Of a DNA stretch of 64,000 bases, positions 1-7,247 are shown one piece after another. Origin of the DNA: Ktedonosporobacter rubrisoli (lineage in GTDB: Bacteria > Chloroflexota > Ktedonobacteria > Ktedonobacterales > Ktedonobacteraceae). A program made the translations under genes and the position numbers. The notes under the pieces are model-generated. The model did no database searches and was not told the origin of the DNA. It was given only the letters and a program-made list of their open reading frames with translations. The DNA lies in assembly GCF_004208415.1 (NCBI RefSeq), contig NZ_CP035758.1, forward strand, positions 4,960,001 to 5,024,000. Direction: 5' to 3'. How positions within the stretch are numbered: the first letter of the stretch is position 1; each line of letters starts with the position of its first letter.

Positions 1-663
1 GTGAAGACACGCCTGGGCTATGACTCCATCGTGATCACCGATTGGGTGCAAGAGCTGCTAGAGTTAGAGCCAGCGAATATCTCTATTCACGGCCGAACCC
101 TGACCCAGCATTACAAAGGTGAGGCCAATTGGGATGCAATTGCCGCCGCAGCTGAGATTGTGCGCAAAACCGATACGCTTATACTGGGCAATGGTGATAT
201 CCATAGTCTCTATGAAGCAGGCCAGCGCATTCTGAACACTGGAGTCCACGGTGTGCTGATCGGGCGAGCAAGTTTCGGCAATCCCTGGCTCTTCCAGCGT
301 AAAGAAGAGCTCAAACAGATGCTCAACGCCGCGAGCAGTCGGCACATGGGAGATTTAGCAGATGTGCTACCTACACGGGAAGAACGCCTTCTCATGGCGC
401 TTGAGCATGCACGTGTACATGCAAAACTGAAAGGCGAAGATCACTTCGTCGAATTACGCAAGCATATGGGATGGTATCTAGGACATTTCCCTGGCGCAAA
501 GCGCGTACGCAACGAATTGGTACGTATCAACAGTCTGGCAGACGTTGAGCATATCATTCTGGCGGCACTGGAACACCCTGAAGAATATAGCGATGATAAA
601 TCAGCCACAGTCACGCTGGAAGAACAGCGCGATGCCGAGATGGATCTCACATGCTCATGCTGA
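1..663 (+). CDS. tRNA-dihydrouridine synthase, C-terminal part (5' truncated by window edge)
   Basis: FMN-dependent reduction of uridine to dihydrouridine in the tRNA D-loop. Only about 220 C-terminal residues lie in the window; the family is usually 320-350 residues, so the catalytic cysteine and the first half of the TIM barrel are upstream. Seen: the phosphate-binding barrel part (IHGRT, then GNGDI around residue 65, then GVLIGRASFGNPW around 85-97). The C-terminal helical domain has the DusB-like RKHMGWYLGHFPGAKRVR segment around residues 154-171. The GTG at base 1 is almost certainly internal, not the start. Extra charged residues and a Cys-Ser-Cys end form the tail. Two hairpins follow at 878-917. 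Confidence 0.93.
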   Translation: MKTRLGYDSIVITDWVQELLELEPANISIHGRTLTQHYKGEANWDAIAAAAEIVRKTDTLILGNGDIHSLYEAGQRILNTGVHGVLIGRASFGNPWLFQRKEELKQMLNAASSRHMGDLADVLPTREERLLMALEHARVHAKLKGEDHFVELRKHMGWYLGHFPGAKRVRNELVRINSLADVEHIILAALEHPEEYSDDKSATVTLEEQRDAEMDLTCSC

Positions 664-877
664 ATCCCCTCGACCCGGAAACTGATTGTGCTCTGCGCTA
701 CTCTCCAGAGGATTGCCATTGCGCCTATATAGGCGAGAAGCTACTCGATAAGCCTCTCTTCACAAAGCGGTAAGCAGGAAAAAAATAACCAGCTACCTGG
801 AGATTGATAGAAATAAACTAGCAGGAACAAGTTTGAGGGAGTTAGATCTATGCCTGTTTCTTGAATACTCCCCAATC

Positions 878-917
878 AACGGAGGCTCTGCCTCCGTTAG
901 CTTGCCTCCTGCAAGCT
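878..917. terminator. Tandem hairpins between dus and a convergent small gene
   Basis: Two adjacent perfect inverted repeats are visible: AACGGAGGC-TCT-GCCTCCGTT (878-898) and AGCTTGC-ctcct-GCAAGCT (899-917). They sit between the end of dus on the plus strand and the stop codon of the convergent minus-strand gene, which overlaps the second hairpin. Neither has a strong U-tract, so a bidirectional transcription or RNA-end barrier is likely but not proven. Confidence 0.5.
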
Positions 918-1116
918 ATACTAATACTTCGCTGAAATCTCCCATCAGTTTTTGAATTTCGCGCAGACGGCGCTCTGCTAGTTCCACGTTCTCTAATGCT
1001 TGAGCCAAGATTCGAGCTTCTAATGACGGATAAGACTCAGCGATTTCTGGATCAATAGAGCCACCGACAAGCTCTAGCGCGCGGCTCAATTTGTCTTCGA
1101 CAGTTGCGGTTAACAT
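916..1116 (-). CDS. Small hypothetical helical protein (66 aa)
   Basis: I do not recognise the family. The 66-residue product is acidic, free of cysteine and predicted helical, with heptad-like leucine/alanine spacing in the second half (LAQALENVELAERRLREIQ). It could form a coiled coil or small helical bundle. A good Shine-Dalgarno GGAGAGG lies about 7 nt before the ATG, which supports a real gene. It has no neighbours on its strand and is followed by a hairpin. Function unknown. Confidence 0.6.
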   Translation of the reverse strand: MLTATVEDKLSRALELVGGSIDPEIAESYPSLEARILAQALENVELAERRLREIQKLMGDFSEVLV

Positions 1117-1887
1117 AGTTTGTTACCTCTCCAATCGCAAAATTTGGGATCAACCCAAGGAGAATATCTATGAACACGGTATCTTACCAAAAAACTAGCG
1201 CGCGCTCCGCACATGTTCTACTACTGCTCATTACGTAGGTCAACTTCAATTAGTTACAACAAAAAACATGTTTTTTTTAATCGGACTACTGTATCTACGT
1301 CTATATTACACCAGGGGCAAAAAAGCCCCAAATGGGGATACCAACATTCCTATTTCTAAAGACTTTTAGTACCACTGCTAGTTTTAGCCCCCCTAATACA
1401 AGTGCAGTTCTCTCAAAGGCTCATAAACTTTCAGCATATTTGTTACTTGACAAGCATGTGAGCCCCATTGCTGCATCCATATGCCATACTCCCCGCCAGA
1501 AACCAGCACCTGGCCAGCACTGCTCTACTCTCATAGGCCCATCCTCTTAAGGGTGGAGCAGGATACGGTAACCCTCCCATTCTCACACATAGCATAAATT
1601 CAAATATAAGCCAATGGAAATAAGGCATGCACAGGATATTTTATGAGGTGAACACCTGATTTTCGTTACTCTTTATGGGCTAGTCCTAAGCATTTCCAGC
1701 ACGATAGCTTAATCTACATTAGAAATCTCTTCTGTAAAGTTTAAGTAGATAAAATTTCGCTTAAAACAAAATAAAATGCACTTTATTTATTGATTTACCC
1801 AGGAAACGCATGGTATGATTCCAGAAGTGTGCAGAACAAAGATAAGTTACAGCTTGAAGATAAGCAAAGATACAGGAGGGAATAACT
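1117..1887. other. Intergenic region, 771 bp
   Basis: No convincing gene. It contains a small GGGGC-aaaaaa-GCCCC hairpin at 1314-1329. At its right end is a sigma-70 promoter for the next gene: TTGATT (1790-1795), an 18-nt spacer, and TATGAT (1814-1819). The AT-rich middle shows no other structure that I can name. Confidence 0.5.
1790..1819 (+). promoter_or_regulatory. Sigma-70 type promoter of the START-like gene
   Basis: TTGATT at 1790-1795 and TATGAT at 1814-1819 are separated by 18 nt. Transcription would start near 1826, giving a leader of about 60 nt before the AGGAGGG ribosome site and the ATG at 1888. Confidence 0.5.
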
Positions 1888-2607
1888 ATGGAAAAGAACT
1901 ATGCGTCGCATCATGCATCAGTTACAGTCAATGCACCTGTTCATCAGGTCTATTCCCTGTTCACACATTTCAACGACTTTCCAAAGTTTATGAGCTTTGT
2001 GAAGGAAGTGACGTACTATGATCAGCAGCGTAGCCATTGGGTTGCCGAAGTCGTAGGTCGTCATGAGTGGGATGCTGTCAACGATGGATGGGTACCAGAC
2101 CGCCAGGTAGGCTGGCGCTCAAGTAATGGGTTGGAAAACTTTGGTAAGGTAACCTTTGAGCCCGTTGCCTCTAATCAGACCAAAGTAGATGTGTATGTCA
2201 ATTACAATCCACCGGCCGGCGTTCTCGGCGATATCGGTGAGAAATTAGGAGCCGGAAGTCGTTTTGAAACTGCCTTGCAGAACGACTTGAGCCATTTCGC
2301 CCGTATGGTCGATGAGGCCCCGGCAGGAGCGCTTGATCCTACCTCTTCTAACTACCTGTTCCATGCTGACAGCGCTGCAGCCAAAGGAACAACGACTAGC
2401 CGCCAGAACGAGACAATGGCCGATGAACCAAATATCGTTCAGAAGACGGCAAGCACACCTACCCTTGATCGCGATATCACAGGGACAAGCAATGAAAATC
2501 TTGTAAGGCATGATGAGGATACAGGGGCTATCCCTTCCGAAGCGTCTGAGATTACTCCGCCGCCTCCACCTCCTACACCACGCCATGACCAGATATCTGG
2601 CTACTAA
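1888..2607 (+). CDS. SRPBCC (START-like, polyketide cyclase/dehydrase type) protein with proline-rich tail
   Basis: Residues 1-145 have the START/Bet v1-like fold pattern of the polyketide cyclase/coenzyme Q-binding COQ10 group: an N-terminal VNAPVHQVYSLFTHFNDFPKFMSF segment (split by a helix), then strands ending in the VDVYVNYNPPAG motif. Such proteins bind hydrophobic ligands in a cavity; the ligand here is unknown. Residues 150-239 form a low-complexity, polar extension ending in a run of prolines, which looks disordered. Start chosen at the ATG with AGGAGGG about 7 nt upstream. Single gene with its own promoter and terminator. Confidence 0.85.
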   Translation: MEKNYASHHASVTVNAPVHQVYSLFTHFNDFPKFMSFVKEVTYYDQQRSHWVAEVVGRHEWDAVNDGWVPDRQVGWRSSNGLENFGKVTFEPVASNQTKVDVYVNYNPPAGVLGDIGEKLGAGSRFETALQNDLSHFARMVDEAPAGALDPTSSNYLFHADSAAAKGTTTSRQNETMADEPNIVQKTASTPTLDRDITGTSNENLVRHDEDTGAIPSEASEITPPPPPPTPRHDQISGY

Positions 2608-2637
2608 ACAGATACCTGGACCATCTCTTCTTCCTGA

Positions 2638-2673
2638 GAAGGCCGACATTCGCCGGAGCGAGCGCCGGCCTTC
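2638..2673 (+). terminator. Terminator-like hairpin after the START-like gene
   Basis: GAAGGCCG (2638-2645) and CGGCCTTC (2666-2673) form a GC-rich hairpin 30 nt downstream of the stop codon. The sequence after it is AT-rich but has only short T-runs. Confidence 0.55.
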
Positions 2674-2824
2674 CTAATTACATAAAATAAACTCTACCTT
2701 CTACTTTTTATTACAAATTTCAATCGAATAGGTGTTCAATATCACCTCAAATAGACATACAATTGTTTATATCATATCTCAGCAAAACAATCGCATAGTT
2801 TTCACATTCAATACGCAAATGGCA

Positions 2825-2853
2825 TTGACATAGAAAACAAAATATGTTATATT
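2825..2853 (+). promoter_or_regulatory. Near-consensus sigma-70 promoter driving the structured RNA
   Basis: A perfect TTGACA (2825-2830), a 17-nt spacer and TATATT (2848-2853) give the best promoter seen in the window. Predicted transcription start is about 2860, at the base of the first hairpin of the RNA described next. Confidence 0.8.
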
Positions 2854-2942
2854 ATCAGTGTTCCTTCGAGGAACACTTCCAGAGAGAAGACTCTGGCACT
2901 TGGCTCTAGAGGCCTTGCAGTGGTAATCCGAAAGGAGGCCTT

Positions 2943-2999
2943 ATGAAACCAATGAAGAAACCTATTCGCTTGATCGGGATGGTATTTCAGATTGACTAG
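2943..2999 (+). CDS. 18-residue mini-ORF inside the structured RNA
   Basis: ATG at 2943 to TAG at 2999 encodes MKPMKKPIRLIGMVFQID, a basic then hydrophobic peptide. AAAGGAGG at 2931-2938 is a full Shine-Dalgarno, ending 4 nt before the ATG. Part of it lies in the 3' arm of an AGGCCT/AGGCCT stem, so access could be structure-controlled. A strong GC hairpin starts 3 nt after the stop. The peptide could be a regulatory leader, a small toxin-like peptide, or chance; I recognise no family. Confidence 0.35.
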   Translation: MKPMKKPIRLIGMVFQID

Positions 3000-3226
3000 G
3001 AGGGCCCGTGAAGGCGGGCATTTCCGGGCCCCTGAGCTTCTGACCACATCCTGATATCTTGACTGCAACTCCTTCGAGAGCTTTGTTCAGTCGTATAGGT
3101 GGCTTACGCCGGGGATCGGCAGAAGTAAGCAGGGGATAACTGAGTAACCTCAGTGACTTCTTAGCCTATGTGGATTAGGACTCGGTTGATATAACACAGG
3201 AGTTGTGTAGAAAAAAAGAGACGCAC

Positions 3227-3269
3227 GAAGGTCGGGTAACCGTGATTGCCCGACCTTCTCTTTCTTTTT
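3227..3269 (+). terminator. Rho-independent terminator of the structured RNA
   Basis: GAAGGTCGGG (3227-3236) and CCCGACCTTC (3249-3258) form a perfect 10-bp stem followed directly by a T-rich tract (3259-3269). Confidence 0.85.
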
Positions 3270-3272
3270 GGC

Positions 3273-3746
3273 TCACTGCTTCAACTCTTCGACACATCTT
3301 TCCCATAACTGATGATAGGGCATGTCGTGCTCTTTGCCTTCACTATCCAGCACATGATAGGTCGTGCGCGAGCGTCTATAATTGCGCTCATACGCTTCTC
3401 GCAATTCATCCCAGCGGCGTGCATAGAGCACACGCCGTTGACGCTTGCTCCATTCAAGAAAGCCAGCGCTACATTCAAACGCGAGAAAGGTACGCGCGTT
3501 GATGCTTCTTGCCATGAGCAGTGCCCCTATCACGAGAGGGCACAGGGCAATCAGCCAGGCGACGAGATCTACACCTGGCTGATGAAGTATGACGTAAACC
3601 AAGCAGAGAAGCCCAATAATTATACATAGCAGGCTCCAGCGTATATCTTGCGTAATATGGTCGCGTTGATGGACCTTTTGCGGGGTTCCCAGATGGTACT
3701 CTGCGACTTTTTGCTCAACTTGCGCTGGTATAGCCTGGCTTAGCAC
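3273..3746 (-). CDS. Membrane protein with two TM helices, DUF6585-like
   Basis: 157 residues. A short cytosolic N-terminus carries the motif EYHLGTPQKV (residues 16-25). Two hydrophobic helices follow at about 35-55 and 60-80, and then a C-terminal beta-rich/helical domain with RWDELREAYERN and a YHV-type strand. This order (LG.P motif, two helices, PH-like domain with a conserved W-D-E segment) resembles the DUF6585/YcxB-like group common in Chloroflexota; the assignment is by eye only. It converges with the structured RNA, ending 4 nt from its T-tract. Role unknown. Confidence 0.7.
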   Translation of the reverse strand: MLSQAIPAQVEQKVAEYHLGTPQKVHQRDHITQDIRWSLLCIIIGLLCLVYVILHQPGVDLVAWLIALCPLVIGALLMARSINARTFLAFECSAGFLEWSKRQRRVLYARRWDELREAYERNYRRSRTTYHVLDSEGKEHDMPYHQLWERCVEELKQ

Positions 3747-3956
3747 TTATTCTTCTCCTCAACAGGTTATTTTTAGCAATCTCTTAAGATCTGACCCAAT
3801 GTAACTATTCTAGCACCTCTCGGCAAGGAGCTTAGCCGACGTTTTGAGCAAGGCATGGCTACTCTTTCTGTCATCGCTATAAAGGATCTTTCTTAGGTGG
3901 CACTTGAGAATATTTCTACATACTTTGAGGAAGGTTTTCAGGCCTTGTTGACGTTG

Positions 3957-4568
3957 CTAGTGAAGTTCTAAAAATGTGAGGGCCTCGCTAAATTCTTGCA
4001 GCCAGCAGCGGGTCATAAGCAATAAAGGATTATGTGGATGATCTGCTTCAAAGGTTCCCAGGCGTTTTTGCATTTCACTAGCAGCTTCGCTATAAAACCA
4101 GAGCTTGGCCGCCTTCTCTACGCGAAATGCAGCATAAGCCTCATCCCCACGGAGAATCACATTCCGATATAAGTCACGGGTGTTCTGCAGTTTGTCGGCT
4201 GCCAAAATCATTAAAGCAAACATCGATAGGCCCTGCATGCGCTGCAGCGCGGCTTTTTTCCGTTCTTGCCAGGCAGCTTTTACCGGGCCTCCAGTTCCCG
4301 GCTCGGTACACTCCTCCACAAGAGCCAGAACATCGTCGCCAAGACGCTGCTGAATAGACTGGCGTGTGGCATTCCCATGATCCTCAATGGCATCGTGCAG
4401 TAAAGCAGCTGCTACTACAGTTTCCGGAGCTCCACTGGTCATAACCATACCAGCTGTCTCCATAAGATGACTTAGATAAGGCACACCTGTTGCCAGTGCC
4501 GCCTTTCGCTTCTGATTAGCATGAAGTTCAGCAGCAAGAAGAAATGCCTGAGTCACAAGTGTTTTCAT
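3957..4568 (-). CDS. HD-domain phosphohydrolase, RelA/SpoT-hydrolase-like
   Basis: About 203 residues. It has the metal-binding HD pattern of (p)ppGpp hydrolases: H16, H34 in PYLSH, then H58-D59 in LLHDAIEDHG with E62-D63. The synthetase and TGS domains of RelA/SpoT are absent, so it is either a small alarmone hydrolase or a general nucleotide HD hydrolase. The start is taken at the second in-frame ATG (4568), because AAGGTGG lies 6 nt before it; an ATG at 4586 would add 6 residues. The C-terminal third is helical and variable. Two palindromic boxes lie just upstream and probably control it. Confidence 0.85.
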   Translation of the reverse strand: MKTLVTQAFLLAAELHANQKRKAALATGVPYLSHLMETAGMVMTSGAPETVVAAALLHDAIEDHGNATRQSIQQRLGDDVLALVEECTEPGTGGPVKAAWQERKKAALQRMQGLSMFALMILAADKLQNTRDLYRNVILRGDEAYAAFRVEKAAKLWFYSEAASEMQKRLGTFEADHPHNPLLLMTRCWLQEFSEALTFLELH

Positions 4569-4591
4569 CGGTGGCCACCTTTTCATGAGAT

Positions 4592-4635
4592 GTGACAGAT
4601 ATCTATTACGTTCAGTTGTAACAGATATCTATTAC
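4592..4635. promoter_or_regulatory. Twin palindromic operators upstream of the HD hydrolase gene
   Basis: Two copies of an 18-bp near-palindrome are seen: GTGACAGATATCTATTAC (4592-4609) and GTAACAGATATCTATTAC (4618-4635), with centres 26 bp apart. They share a 15-bp identical core, and each is symmetric about GATATC. They lie directly between a TTGACA on the minus strand (4637-4642) and the start codon, so a dimeric repressor bound there would cover the promoter. Confidence 0.6.
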
Positions 4636-4704
4636 CTTTGTCAAGGTGCAACACTGTTCAGGGAAAGACATTTCAGGAGATAGACGAGTTCGAGAGGCAG
4701 CGCT

Positions 4705-5379
4705 CTAGGTGAACTTCCGCCGACGCAGGTACGCAAGAGCGCTTTCTATGGCTTCACATTCGGCCTGATACGAGCTCTCTGCGTCTGCCTGGCGCCATCC
4801 CAAAGGCATAGAGGAGCGCAGTTCCCACTTGGCAACCGCGCAGACAAGAGCCTCTTCCGCGCTAAGACCAACGCGAGCCGCATAGCGCGCAACAATATCA
4901 TTAAATACAGCTTCATCTCGATCATAGAGGAACTCAAGGGCTGCGTAATACAGAATGCTGCACATTTTATGTCGAAGCTGCTCAAGCGTACTTTCTCCCC
5001 GCTTGAGCGCATCCTCCACAACTGCAAACTCGCTCGCCTTGCGCAGCAGATCGAGTTGCAGAGCGCCACGAGCCTTAATTATGCCTATACCGCGGCGCTT
5101 ATCGGCTATCTGCATAGCAGCTTTTTCCAGCGCAACGATAGCTGTATGATATCTGGGGTATTCCGATATAAAGAGGCGCTTTATGTCTTCAGGGTCCGCC
5201 TTATCGAACTGAGTAATTAACCAACGCACAACCTTCTTGATATTATCATTGGTTGGTTTAATTTCCAGCGACTCTAGGAGGGCAGCCAGCCGAGCCGCCT
5301 CAGCCTTGGTTAGGCGATAAGAGCCCTGAATCTCGCTGCCCGGCTTGCGATTATAATCGCGTCTTATTTCCTCATCCAT
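4705..5379 (-). CDS. Hypothetical helical protein (224 aa)
   Basis: I do not recognise it. The product is highly charged and almost entirely helical by composition, with no cysteine pattern, no TM segment and no signal peptide. Residues 20-45 (RLTKAEAARLAALLESLEI, then PTNDNIKKVV) resemble a small helical DNA- or RNA-binding start, but no classical HTH is clear. The ATG has only a weak GAGG ribosome site. It lies 62 nt downstream of lepA on the same strand, so it may be the third gene of the mnmA-lepA operon. Confidence 0.65.
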   Translation of the reverse strand: MDEEIRRDYNRKPGSEIQGSYRLTKAEAARLAALLESLEIKPTNDNIKKVVRWLITQFDKADPEDIKRLFISEYPRYHTAIVALEKAAMQIADKRRGIGIIKARGALQLDLLRKASEFAVVEDALKRGESTLEQLRHKMCSILYYAALEFLYDRDEAVFNDIVARYAARVGLSAEEALVCAVAKWELRSSMPLGWRQADAESSYQAECEAIESALAYLRRRKFT

Positions 5380-5441
5380 CTCATTGCCTCGTTAGAAAGC
5401 ACCATGTATCTATGGCAGGCGAGCAGCAGTGCCAATACGCT

Positions 5442-7247
5442 CTAGTCCTCCAGCGATAGCACAGCCATAAAGGCTTCCTGAGGGATCTCTACATTACCGA
5501 CCATCTTCATGCGCTTCTTGCCTTCCTTCTGCTTCTCCAGCAGCTTGCGTTTGCGCGTGATATCGCCGCCGTAGCACTTAGCCAAAACGTCCTTGCGCAT
5601 AGCTTTAACCGTTTCGCGGGCAATCACGCGGGCTCCAATCGCGGCCTGAATAGGAACCTCGAACAATTGACGTGGGATCAGGCTGCGCAGTTTCTCAACC
5701 AGGGCGCGCCCTTGATAATAAGCTTTCTCACGGTGCACGATCAGCGAGAGCGCATCCACAGCAACGCCGTTGACAAGAATATCAAGCTTGACGAGATCAG
5801 AATCCTGGTAACCTGCCAGGGAGTAATCGAGGGAGGCATAGCCCTGCGTACGGGACTTCAATTGATCATAGAAATCAACGATAAGTTCAGCCAAAGGCAT
5901 GGCATAGTTGAGCAGAACGCGCTCGGCCTCGATATATTTCATCTCCTTGAAGATACCGCGCCGCGTGGTAACCAGTTCCATGATTGCGCCTATATAGCGC
6001 GAGGGCGTAAAAATTGAGATATCCATAAAGGGCTCTTCAATCTTTTCTATCTCGCCGAAAGAAGGCATGGCAGATGGGTTATCAACGATCTCAGTCTCGC
6101 CGTTGGTTCTGGTTACATAGTATTCCACGCTGGGAGCCGTGGCCAGAATAGCCAGATTATATTCACGCTCCAGGCGTTCCTGAATAATCTCCATATGCAG
6201 CAATCCCAGGAAACCGCAGCGGAAGCCAAAGCCAAGGGCATTCGAGGTTTCCGGCTGATAGACCAGCGAGGCATCATTGAGCTGCAAGCGGTCAAGCGCA
6301 TCGCGCAGGAGCGGATAGTCGTTGCCCTCAACGGGATAGATGCCAGCAAAGACCATAGGTTTAGCCGGCTTATAACCGGCCAGGGCCTCTATCTCGCCAA
6401 TAGCGCCAGGGACTGTGACAGTATCGCCCACGCGGCAATCCTTGACATTCTTAAAGCCGGTAGCGATATATCCCACTTCGCCGGTTGTAAGCGCTCCATC
6501 TGAAACCAGGCGCGGATGGAAGTACCCAGCTTCCAGAATTTCAGTTACACTGCTCGTGGCCATCATCGTTACCCGTTCTCCCTGCCGCAACTTGCCATCG
6601 ACAACGCGCACATAAGCAATTACACCCTTATATGCGTCGTAATGCGAATCGAAGACCAGCGCACGTAGTGGGCGATTTACGTAGCCTTTGGGCGGTGGAA
6701 TATGCTTAATGATGGCTTCAAGAATATCCTGCGTACCTGTGCCTTCCTTGGCTGAGGCCAGAATACACTCCTCTTTAGGCAGGCCCACCACCTCTTCGAC
6801 TTCCTGCTTCACTCTCTCAGGATCGGCGCTGGGCAGATCGATCTTATTGATCACGGGAATAATATTGAGATCGGCCTCCACCGCAAGATAGAGATTGGCC
6901 AGCGTCTGGGCCTCCACCCCTTGCGTTGCATCAATCACCAGGAGCGCGCCCTCGCAGGCCGCCAGGCTACGCGATACCTCATAGGTGAAGTCAACATGGC
7001 CCGGCGTATCAATCAGATTCAGCTCGTATTCCTCGCCATTGAGCGCTGTATAACGCATACGAACCGCCTGAGCCTTAATGGTGATGCCCTTCTCACGTTC
7101 CAGTTCCATCTGATCGAGGGTCTGTTCCATCAGCTCGCGTTTCGAAACAGTCCCGGTAAATTCTAGCAGGCGGTCGGCAAGGGTTGACTTACCATGATCG
7201 ATATGAGCAATAATACAAAAATTTCTGATATGTGTCTGATCCGTCAT
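5442..7247 (-). CDS. lepA: Elongation factor 4 (LepA), ribosome back-translocating GTPase
   Basis: 601 residues, the usual family length. The GTPase domain carries the P-loop AHIDHGKST near residue 15, the switch-region DTPGH and the NKID guanine-specificity motif. EF-G-like domains II, III and V follow. The LepA-specific C-terminal domain holds the LAKCYGGDITRKRKLLEKQK-type segment and ends MKMVGNVEIPQEAFMAVLSL. LepA acts on stalled ribosomes and in initiation. Its ATG overlaps the mnmA stop codon by 4 nt (ATGA), and its GGAGGA ribosome site lies inside mnmA, so the two are translationally coupled. Confidence 0.98.
   Translation of the reverse strand: MTDQTHIRNFCIIAHIDHGKSTLADRLLEFTGTVSKRELMEQTLDQMELEREKGITIKAQAVRMRYTALNGEEYELNLIDTPGHVDFTYEVSRSLAACEGALLVIDATQGVEAQTLANLYLAVEADLNIIPVINKIDLPSADPERVKQEVEEVVGLPKEECILASAKEGTGTQDILEAIIKHIPPPKGYVNRPLRALVFDSHYDAYKGVIAYVRVVDGKLRQGERVTMMATSSVTEILEAGYFHPRLVSDGALTTGEVGYIATGFKNVKDCRVGDTVTVPGAIGEIEALAGYKPAKPMVFAGIYPVEGNDYPLLRDALDRLQLNDASLVYQPETSNALGFGFRCGFLGLLHMEIIQERLEREYNLAILATAPSVEYYVTRTNGETEIVDNPSAMPSFGEIEKIEEPFMDISIFTPSRYIGAIMELVTTRRGIFKEMKYIEAERVLLNYAMPLAELIVDFYDQLKSRTQGYASLDYSLAGYQDSDLVKLDILVNGVAVDALSLIVHREKAYYQGRALVEKLRSLIPRQLFEVPIQAAIGARVIARETVKAMRKDVLAKCYGGDITRKRKLLEKQKEGKKRMKMVGNVEIPQEAFMAVLSLED

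Larger units (their letters stand above)
2860..3269 (+). ncRNA. Highly structured noncoding RNA candidate, about 410 nt, family not recognised
   Basis: It is bounded by a near-consensus promoter and a perfect intrinsic terminator. Hairpins seen directly: AGTGTTCC/GGAACACT (2857-2877), CCAGAG/CTCTGG (2879-2896), AGGCCT/AGGCCT (2910-2941), GGGCCCG/CGGGCCC (3002-3031), GACTG/CAGTC (3061-3092), GCTTAC/GTAAGC with an inner CCG/CGG (3102-3130), CTGAG/CTCAG (3140-3153), ACACA/TGTGT (3194-3208), and the terminator. A short ORF with a strong ribosome site sits inside. I looked for tmRNA, RNase P, SRP and 6S hallmarks and found none. It could be an orphan HEARO/omega-type RNA, a mobile-element RNA, or a new class. 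No protein gene lies on the same strand nearby, so it is not an mRNA leader. Confidence 0.65.

Noticed and set aside
1332..1550. Short plus-strand ORF in the 771-bp gap
   Set aside because: No ribosome site and a composition of random translated intergenic sequence.
2860..3269. tmRNA, RNase P RNA, SRP RNA or 6S RNA identity for the structured RNA
   Set aside because: No tRNA-like ends or tag ending in ALAA, no GAGGAAAGTCC core, no SRP tetraloop helix, and the fold is multi-hairpin, not one long rod.
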